From Aplectana chamaeleonis (taxonomy: Eukaryota > Nematoda > Chromadorea > Rhabditida > Cosmocercidae): a stretch of DNA of 64,000 nucleotides. Each line of letters opens with the position of its first letter. Positions within the stretch are counted from its first letter, which is position 1. A program made the translations under genes and the position numbers. Positions 56,020-64,000 of this stretch are shown piece by piece. The stretch is taken from NCBI GenBank assembly GCA_029168955.1, contig JAPDOI010001068.1:124001-188000 (forward strand). The letters are read 5' to 3'. The notes below the pieces were generated by a model. That model did no database searches, had not been told where the DNA came from, and was given only the letters and a program-made list of their open reading frames with translations.

Positions 56020-56865
56020 GTTTCCGATGTTTTTTCTCCAAAAACAAGAGAAAATAAGAATTTTCTGTCGACTAGATGCTCTCTCGGATATTTGTGGGGA
56101 AGTTGCCGAGAACGACAGCAGAACTACCATCGAAACAACTGAGGAACTTCCTCCGAGTTGGGGGTAGGAAAGGGGGACCTCTCGGTAGCAGAGTAATAGG
56201 GGAAGTTCCCACAGCAGGAGTTTTCTTGTTCTAACGATGGCAAGCTTTCCCGCAACCACACGACTGCATTTCTTCCCATGGTTCAATGATTGATCAATAA
56301 TCGGCTTGTTAGAGCTGGCTGTTTTCAACAGTCTGAAAAAAACTGCACTAGGTCCAAAAAATTCATCTCTGAGGGAAGGTTATAGAAAAGCTTATTATCC
56401 CCTCTTAAATTCAGACAAAGATGCCTTACACTGTCCTTGAGTGGAAGATCTGCCCCCTCAACTTGCGAAGTGCGAGACCACCTCGCGACTAGCTAGTCTG
56501 CATCACCGTGTACGCTGCGGCTTTGTTTTCTTGTTCATCATGCTCGGGGGAGGGGGGAGGCCGAGGGCACAACCTTACTGAGGGACGACTCGCCCCTCTC
56601 TCCTCGAATTATACAAAACGAATGACTTTGGAAACGTTGCTTTACGTTTCCGATGCTTTTTTTCCAAAATTGAGGAACAAATAAGAACTTGCTGTCGACT
56701 AGGTGTTCTGTTACGCCTCTGCGGACGTCGCTCCATAATCGACGACCAACTTCTGCTTTCTCCCAAATTTGGGAGGCAAGGTATCGGTAAAGTAAAGGAA
56801 AGGGAATCAGCTGTTTCGTGGTAATGGTAAAATGCGAACAAAACCAACCATTGCTACAGCATGCT
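56020..56865. other. no gene; repeat shared with 63090-63300
   Basis: A word like CTTCCCCACAAATATC and the neighbouring block also occur, inverted, inside the element at 62822-63593. Not assigned. Confidence 0.4.
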
Positions 56866-56869
56866 CAGT

Positions 56870-57710
56870 GGAAGTACGCAAAATCACTACCTGCCTTTTT
56901 CTGCTGCCGTGGATTGTACCATCAGCTCAAATTATCCAATTTTGTGTCAATACGGTCGTAGAAAAATGGTGCCGAATCGGATTGGTACATTAAACTTGAA
57001 AAACATTATCAAGCTTATTCCAGCGTAGGTACGTGCAATGAAAGGGGTTTCATCTAAGGTTATTTGCTAGTTCACCAGTTTTTGCTAGTTTTCCAGTTTA
57101 TTTGCGTGTGATAGAACGATTGAACCAAGGATTCGATCAAAAGTCATTATATAGTGGTTCTAAAACGGGAATTTTGCTACTTTTTCGTGATTATTTGTAA
57201 GTGAGTATTCCACATCGCTTATGATAGCAGAACGATGAGAAAATCATATAAACACTATAACTTGGAAATTTGTTGGTTTCATGTTTTTACGATTTACAAA
57301 ATTTTTAGTCTGAGACCATCACCTATATTGGACAATACGATTCATCTAGGTGTGAATTACGAGATTAGGTATTTTGCCTTAGCTGCTTCTGACAGGCATT
57401 ATTGTGAACGGAGAGATTAACAGGCTTTGAAAGAATATTCCGCGTGGTCTTCTTGCACTACCTTATAAAATCGCATACTTGTACCTTGTTTACTTACGTA
57501 TTCAAGAATGTCAGGAAGGTAGAATACTGGTAATTCAGTATTTTTCCTTGATTCAATCCGATTGCGCCCTAATTGCTTCTTCGGTGCCGTTCTTCTTTGT
57601 GATTGAGAAATGACTTATTATTAATGAATGTCATTAAATCTGCAAATGCATGAAAATTATCGAAAATTTCCGCCCGCACCCAACACAAATTTTTGCCTCG
57701 ACACCAGGGA
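56870..57710 (+). repeat. L repeat, copy C (partial)
   Basis: CAATTTTGTGTCAATACGG, AAGTCATTATATAGTGGT and GGTGTGAATTACGAGATTAG are in L order. Both ends are missing. Confidence 0.6.
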
Positions 57711-58260
57711 TGTGCGTAATTACGACTAACGTCTAACGATTTTAACGACTAACGGGCTTTTTAGGTGTTACGAATAACGACTAACGTCTAACGAAATGAA
57801 AAATATTTTCGTAAGCAATCCCAAAATTGGTTAGAAAATCAATAACATTCACATCGAGCTCCAACTCACGAATTACATCAGGATTGATACATACCGTATT
57901 TTCTCTTTTTGAAGTACATGTACTTCTAATACTCAGGCCCATATTTTATATGTACTTCCATCAGAGGTGTACTTCTAATAGAGGGTGTACTTTCATTATT
58001 CGGGCCAAATTTTTAAATTTCCAGTGGTAGGCTGTTTGCATTTCTGGCATAGATTTCCAGTGTAAGACCGAAAACTTGTATGTAGTGAATATTCAGAGCG
58101 CAACCACAAAAACTTTGCCACTTGGGCTCAACCAAATTGAGGTTTCCACAATCACTCATTTCTCATTTTCCAACCCTTTATTCACATCCGTCAATTTCTT
58201 TCAAAAACTGTAAAAGTTCGGTAACGCTTCTGTTGACACGTGCTTTATAAGGAAAAGAGA
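57711..58260. other. no gene; AACGACTAACG tandem words at 57720-57790
   Basis: Several ACGACTAACGTCTAACG copies, then unassigned sequence. Confidence 0.45.
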
Positions 58261-58272
58261 GACCGATGGGAT

Positions 58273-58508
58273 TCAAGTTGTTACAATGGAATTGATCGCC
58301 TTTCGAGCCCTCCAGAGCGATTGAAAAAATTCAATCGCTCTCAAACGACTTGAAAACAGCTCTTTCAGAGACGAGTTCTTTGCGTCGACAATCCAATGTA
58401 TGTTAAGCCTACCATTGGTGGTTCCTGATTTCCTTGTCGCAAAAACGATTCCTCTACATGAATAATCCATCTTCGTAACGCTATGGAATTTTGGCTTTTC
58501 AATGAACG
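58273..58508 (-). pseudogene. coding-like frame split by a TTAA element
   Basis: The minus strand reads MDYSCRGIVFATRKSGTTNG and NIHWIVDAKNSSLKELF to a stop. Removing 58509-59465, which leaves one TTAA, keeps the frame open into KVDLFWPKTLTLTF, about 90 codons in all. The family is unrecognised. It could be a decayed transposase or a gene exon. Confidence 0.3.
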
Positions 58509-59469
58509 TTAAAGGCAAGGTCCTGTCAAATTTTGACACTACCGAAGTTCGGGTTAAATAGATTGGGCTGGCCTAGCTGAACGTCTCAGGAATTTGTGAA
58601 AAAGTTACATGCAAATTAACGACTCCAAACATGTTACCTGCGACTTATCTTCACAGCTTTAAATTGCATGTGACCTTCAACAAAGTAAGTATGTTGCGCG
58701 GTGCGAGTTGACTTACATGTGACATAAAGTACTGACATGTAACTTAAATATGTTATTTTTAACGTACATGTAACTTAACTCGGGGCGGGCTGTTTCCTAG
58801 GGAGGTATACGACGCATTCTCGAGGCAGGAGGATAGCATCGTCGGTTCAATTATCCAAGTTTGAGGTTCCTCGCCTCGCACACCGGCTGGAGGCCCGGCC
58901 TAGCCGCTGGCGGCTTCCGGCGTTTTTGGCGAGCATGCTGCGTGTCGGTGTGCTGACCGCCTCGCATGTCGGTGCCGGCCGCGCCGCGTGTGAGTGTCAG
59001 GTAACAGGCAGAAACAGTGGAAGTTATTCGCAATAATGTGTATTATTAGCGCAACTTACATGGTGCTTAAATCAAAAGTTACACGTAACATCGCTTCAAG
59101 TTACTTGTGAACTTGAAGTAAGTTGCGTGAAGCCATCCTGCAACTTGCGTTAAGGTCTCAGGTAACTTGTTCAGAAATTCCTGAGGTCGACTGAACGTTT
59201 CACAAACTCTGAGTTCATGCTTCTAGAGAGAACAGCCTCAAAGTCTAGGATTACGGTATTGCCAGAATGACCGATATTTACACTGCAGTTTTGAAGAATG
59301 CGTGGACGATGGCTAAAAGATGGACGATGGACACACCTTTCTGACTTTTCTGACACAGCGGTTGACGAAAGTGGCTGTATTAACTTGAAGAAAACCGGTT
59401 TTTACGCAGTTTTCCCATGTTCCTTGGGAATTTCTCAAAATCGAAATTCTGACCGGACCCTGCCTTTAA
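58509..59469. mobile_element. TTAA-clan element, GGCAAGGTCC family, copy 2
   Basis: TTAAAGGCAAGGTCCTGTCA to GGACCCTGCCTTTAA. It matches 31362-31769 except for a nested insertion. Confidence 0.75.
58586..59187. mobile_element. nested element with CTCAGGAATTT ends
   Basis: Ends CTCAGGAATTTGTGAA / TTCAGAAATTCCTGAG. The 31362 copy is uninterrupted here. CTGAACGT occurs on both sides. The interior has ACATGTAACTT repeats. Confidence 0.6.
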
Positions 59470-59519
59470 AGTCAACGTCTTGGGCCAAAACAAGTCAACT
59501 TTGAATCACTAAAACCCAA

Positions 59520-60050
59520 TCGAATCAGAATTTTTGTATAGTATCTGAATGAACTCCATTCATTCTCCGAGAATAACATCAATATCAAGTTCCAGCTTTA
59601 AGTTTTTCTTGGTCATTTGAAGTTCGTTTAGGTTTCATCGGAAGCTCTGCCATACAAGCAATTTTGACCGAGAAAAAGGCTGCCGATAGTTTTTCACTGG
59701 TGATAAAGCATGCAAGACAATAGGCGACGGTAGCACGGCCTTCGTTAATGACTCTGACATGGAGGAGGAGTCTTTGAAAGATAAAATGTGTCGCCAAAGC
59801 GCTCCTGGATATGTCAGCAGCGGTGGTGTTGAGTACTCGCTGTCATCGAGGTCATTACAAGCGGACTATCCTGTCAACGAAATGACACAGATGTTCTGGA
59901 ATTTCGTTATCTAAGATGCATTCTTAGGCGATTTAGAGTTCACAGGTTCGATCCCGCTAAATATAAAAATTTCGCAAAGCTGTAAAACGATGGATAGCTG
60001 ACTGTCACAAAAGAGCGTTGTTCACTGTGATATCTCTTACAAATTTCTTA
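59520..60050. other. no gene recognised
   Basis: A 70-codon minus-strand frame (59797-59585) has no splice, domain or start support. ACAGGTTCGATCCCGC at 59944 is tRNA T-loop-like but has no cloverleaf. Confidence 0.35.
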
Positions 60051-60054
60051 ATGA

Positions 60055-60710
60055 AATCGCCTTTCGATTTTTAGGCCCTCAGGGCACATAGGAGCGGTTG
60101 CGGGCGCGGAACCGACATTTTGAATACGAATGCCCGCATGTGAAAACGCTCCCAAAGTTTCATGGATGCAGATTGTATCCGAACAGCGATACTTAGGGTA
60201 GACGGAGTCTGTTTTCATGCCCTGAGGGCACATAGGTGCGGTTTCAGGCATCAAAACCACACATAGTAATTGGCTATCCGCATGTGAAAACCCTCCCAAA
60301 GTTTCATGGATGCAGCTTCAATCCGAACAGCGCTACATATGGTGGGGCCCATGAAAAAATGTTCCACACCTAATTTGTATAGATTTAGGTGTGATACAAT
60401 CGATTGTATCACACCTAAAAATGGATTTTCAAACACCGTTTTCAATTGGTTGAAAGAATGAAATTGATTACTTGGGTCCGTGGCTAAGTTTTCCGCACGT
60501 TGTAGCCACGCGAAATTCCCTGATTCAAATTTCGTTAAATACTTGTAACTATTTCACAGCTATCGATTTTTTCATGGACCCCACCCTATGCAGCGCTATT
60601 CGGCTTAAAGCTGCGTCCATGAAACTTTGGGTGCGTTTTCACATCCGGATAGTCAATTACTTGATGTGATTTTCATGCCTGAAACCGGACCTATGTGCCC
60701 TCGCATAGGG
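60055..60710. repeat. inverted repeat element (CCCAAAGTTTCATGGATGCAG)
   Basis: Two direct copies on the left (about 60065 and 60220) and one inverted copy on the right (60570-60705) share TTTCATGGATGCAG, ATCCGAACAGCG and GGCACATAGG words. Confidence 0.65.
60384..60419. repeat. perfect 36-bp palindrome
   Basis: TTTAGGTGTGATACAATC is followed directly by its exact reverse complement. It lies in the centre of the surrounding inverted repeat. Confidence 0.85.
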
Positions 60711-60719
60711 CTGACATGC

Positions 60720-61735
60720 TGCGATTGCGCCGAAGCCTGTCGTTACCTCTGTCGCTCTCGCTGTGCAGCGCACTGCGACAGTGGGCGGCAGGCGGTCGCT
60801 GTCGCTGGGCACAGCGACGCGACCGTGTGTCGCAAACGTATACCATACCCCTCAGACTAAACCGAAAGCGGAAACCATATGAATGAAGCAAATTGGGACT
60901 GCAAAAATGCGAAAACGAATGGTTAACCTAGTGGCCAGCAATATTGCGCCTGCATGCATGTATGTAATGCTAGACTAACAAGAGCAGTTATCAAGTCCGG
61001 TCCTATGCCTTCGCACCTCTGCTCTGATTAAGCCCCATGGTGATTGCCTAATACTGTATAACACGTCGAGGTGTCACATGGCGTCTACATGGGTCAACGC
61101 TTACCTGTCGCAATCAGATCGAAATTCCATTGAATAGACGTCAATATATGCCAGATTAATAGGAAATTCAAAGCTTATACTTTTTCCAAGCTTGTCAAGC
61201 CTGGAAGTTACGTAAACCTGGGCATTACTCCAAGAGAGCGCTTTGTGTACTGTCGCATCCCTGTGCACTCACGCTTGAAAGTAGAATATCAGAACAAAAA
61301 CGTAAGTTAAGGCTTAGTCAGTTCATTGAGCCGTCTGACGGTGCAAGCCAAAAGCGGCGTTCAGAGTTTGGAGCCAGAGCGATGCGACGGCATATGTCGA
61401 TGCGAACAAAAAATTTCATCTCACAAGATTTCAAGGGCCGGATTCGTCAAACATTACACATCGGGTATAAATGCGAATCAGGGCATAAGTTACCGCGTTT
61501 CTTGGGAAAGCGCAAAATTATACCCTGATGCGTCCTTTTACCCGGAGTATAATCGTTAGTAGAATCCGTCCTCATGTCTGAACGCTGGGCGAAACGACTA
61601 CACAGAATCACGTACGTACAGGATTTTCAAAAAAAAGTAAACTTGACTGTAACATCATGGAAAAACCTCGCAAACAACACAACAACGCTGATTGTGAAAT
61701 CTTTTTTCAACCCACCTCTTGGTAGATTGTTTCTG
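60720..61735. other. no gene recognised
   Basis: 60710-60860 has GTCGCTGTCGCTGGG-type words like the PIF/Harbinger-like MITE interiors, but without ends. Confidence 0.35.
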
Positions 61736-61739
61736 CCTC

Positions 61740-64000
61740 AGCACTGGTTCCTCGCGAATCGACCTGAGCCACGCCTTCATGCCGGCGACGGCCGCGTTGC
61801 ATGTCGGTGTGCCGGCCTCGTCTCTGTTAATTTTTTATTCTAGTTTTTTTTTCTCGCTTGTTGCTCGGCTGTTTCTTGGCCGATTCGTGAAAACTCGAAA
61901 AATAACAGAAAATTAGCCCGCAAATAGTTGCTGCGGAACTTGGTGGGCTAATGCTCGGCTAAAACCTTCATAGTATCGGCAAGGTAGACTCTGTGGCGTC
62001 TCTAGTTAGGTATCGATTTCGACTATCACCGGTTAAATGAACAAAAAAAATCGTGAAAAAGTTATCAGTAGCTCAAATCATTCAATTTTATGTCAATACG
62101 GTTGAAGAAAAATGGCGCTAAATCTGATTGCTGTGCAAAGCCCAAAAAGTATTATGAAGCTTGTCCCGAATAATCGATATTTGGTGATTCAATTCCAATA
62201 CCATTTTTCTGGAACAAAATCTACTCGTATCTATCCCACAGACGGCGCACAACAAACCCAGGACTTGATCAAGAGTTTATATATAGTGGTACTGAAACGG
62301 GTATATTTCTACCTTTTTGTAATTATTGGTGAGGGAGTATTCCACTTCGCCCATGATAGAATTACTATTCAAAAAAATCACAGAAAAAAATTGTTTAAGC
62401 TGAGGTATTGTTGTTTTAATATTTTTACGATTGTACAAGGCTCTGTGTCTGTTTCCATCACATATTTTGGACAAAATGATTGAACTAGGTGTGAATCACG
62501 AGATGAGTAAATATGACTTAGCAACCTTTGACCAGAATTATTCTGAACATGAAAATGAACAAGCTTTTGAAAAAAAATCTTGGGTTAGTTTTTAGGGGCA
62601 AACAACTAGATTTACCGAAAAAATTCGCGTAGTTTGTCGCAATGCCTAAGGAATCGCTGCCTTTTTCTTTTGTTTACATAAACAGAATCGAAGACTGCCA
62701 TTAAATTTGCAAAATCATGAAAGTGGCCGTCAATGTTGGCCCCACCAAGTACAATTTCTTGTTTCGACACATTTAAAATGTGAAGAAACAAGGTAAAAGA
62801 GTCGTTGTTCTACTTACCATTTAAAGGCACAGAACACCCTCAGATATAAATTTTGTGATTCTTTGTGTAGTATACTCATCCTATATATGTAACAATTGCC
62901 AAGTGCGAGATCTCAATTCCTCCAAATAAGCGAGATATAAGCGACCACCACAGGCCCGCCCCCCTCACTCACCACCACGAACCACACCCCTTTCCTGACT
63001 TTCGAACTCGATAGCGGCTAGACTCAGATCTAGCAGGTCTTTCCTTGTTCTCCCGATCGCCAGTCTTCCCCAAGCTGTCGCAACCCAACACCCATTGGTC
63101 ATTGATTTATCAAAAGTCGGCTGGCCGAAACCCGTCGTTTTAGACAGCTTCCTGTTCTTCGAAAGCAGGAATAGGGCCAAAAATATTCACCATTGTCGAA
63201 AGGTTACAGAGAAGCTTGTTATCTGCCCTGGTAATCTGGACAGAGGTACCTTACACCGCCATTGAGGGTCTATTGTCATCGGGAACTTCCCCACAAATAT
63301 CTGAGGATAGATGAATGAATTCCCAACGAGTCTTCGTTCTTCAGTCCATTGTCGGACTGTCTCCTTATCCTGACTCGCTCTCGCGCAACGACTGCAAATG
63401 AAGAGAAATACAAGACCGAGACAGTTCGTCCACCCAATTTTTACCCTTGAAATATAGGGAATCTCTTCGAGGAGCCATAACTCCGTTTGCAGGGGGCATT
63501 GAGCGATTTCAGGGACACCATTGTGATCAACGAGTCTACTTCAGGATAAAGGAAAATAGGAATAATACTTTTTTAGGTGTTCTGTGAATTTAAAGACGTG
63601 CTGAAACTGGGAATTCTCTGTGGTTTTTGGGTGCATGAAGATTTCACATCGTCTTAAATTTTCGAACGATTGAAGAAATCTGTTATTGAAAAACATCAAA
63701 AATAAGAAAATCGTGACAGAATATCACATTGCGAAATGAAAAAAAACCTGGAAAGGGGAAAAAGCAGTGAAATCACCTCGGCTCAAAATTTAAATTTCTG
63801 TGTACCTTCGGTTGCCCAAAAGCGCTGGCCTTTGAATGGAGTTCCTAATTTTGAACTATAATATCAGGTTTGGTCCAAAGAATCGATTTCGCTACACACC
63901 TTCAACAGTAGAGAGAGTATAGTTCTCTTTCTTAAAATTATGTGCAAGACGTTGTCGAGTGGAAATTATTAGCAAGGTGTTCTCCCAGTCGTTTTGTACA
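61740..64000 (+). repeat. L repeat, copy D, runs off the window
   Basis: GGCTATTTC-type block, then L anchors in order to AGTAGAGAGAGTATAGTTCT. It serves as the empty-site reference for the MITEs in copy A. One TTAA element is inserted. Confidence 0.7.
62822..63593. mobile_element. TTAA-clan element, GGCACAGAACACC family
   Basis: TTAAAGGCACAGAACACC to GGTGTTCTGTGAATTTAA. L copy A has the empty site TTCATTTAAAGGCGTACTG. Confidence 0.65.

Noticed and set aside
1..64000. CRISPR arrays, bacterial-type operons, ribosome binding sites or phage genes
   Set aside because: No regularly spaced repeat-spacer structure or dense co-oriented coding is present. The spliced gene and transposon content are eukaryotic.

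Overview
This is eukaryotic nuclear DNA that is gene-poor and packed with repeats. A small-genome invertebrate, most likely a nematode, fits best. Spliced exons can be read with introns of about 51-68 bp and mostly pyrimidine-AG acceptors. AATAAA signals follow stop codons, Tc3-like and Tc1/mariner remnants are present, and many palindromic elements sit at TTAA or TA targets, as described for Caenorhabditis. The nematode assignment is inference. No prokaryotic operons, CRISPR arrays or intact rRNA/tRNA genes were seen.

One gene is solid: an 8-exon, 293-residue member of the TMBIM / Lifeguard / GRINA (Bax-inhibitor-1) membrane-protein family on the minus strand (36475 to 29069). Its exons are short and only visible after splicing. 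Two of its introns (1.8 and 4.5 kb) are swollen by inserted repeats. Three weaker candidates are the last exons of a secreted protein with one Sushi/CCP domain (1808-2083, minus), a compact two-exon gene for a 45-residue secreted peptide with TATA box and AATAAA (4623-4811, minus), and single exons of unknown genes near 26.0-27.7 kb.

The rest is mobile DNA. From 5 to 25 kb there are short non-autonomous elements, many with exact target duplications: hAT-type (8 bp), Mutator-like (9 bp) and PIF/Harbinger-like (TTA). The same stretch holds a 5'-truncated LINE, a 2-kb minisatellite of 21/42-bp units and a near-perfect foldback. A 226-bp higher-order tandem repeat lies at 26.7-27.4 kb. From 36.6 to 43.1 kb come a 1.26-kb hAT-type element and a 4.7-kb inverted repeat. 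From 44.4 to 46.8 kb a mariner-type element, itself carrying a foldback, interrupts a LINE reverse-transcriptase remnant. From 47.9 kb to the end there are four dispersed copies of one large non-coding repeat (called L here), riddled with younger insertions.

Because L and the palindrome arms are repeated, several insertions have their own empty site inside the window, which fixes element ends without any outside data. Most unusual are a ~37-bp hairpin present in four places, one with a matching empty site; a tRNA-Asp 5' half inserted with a 12-bp target duplication; and a clan of at least ten differently built elements that all end TTAAAGGCA-like and sit in TTAA.
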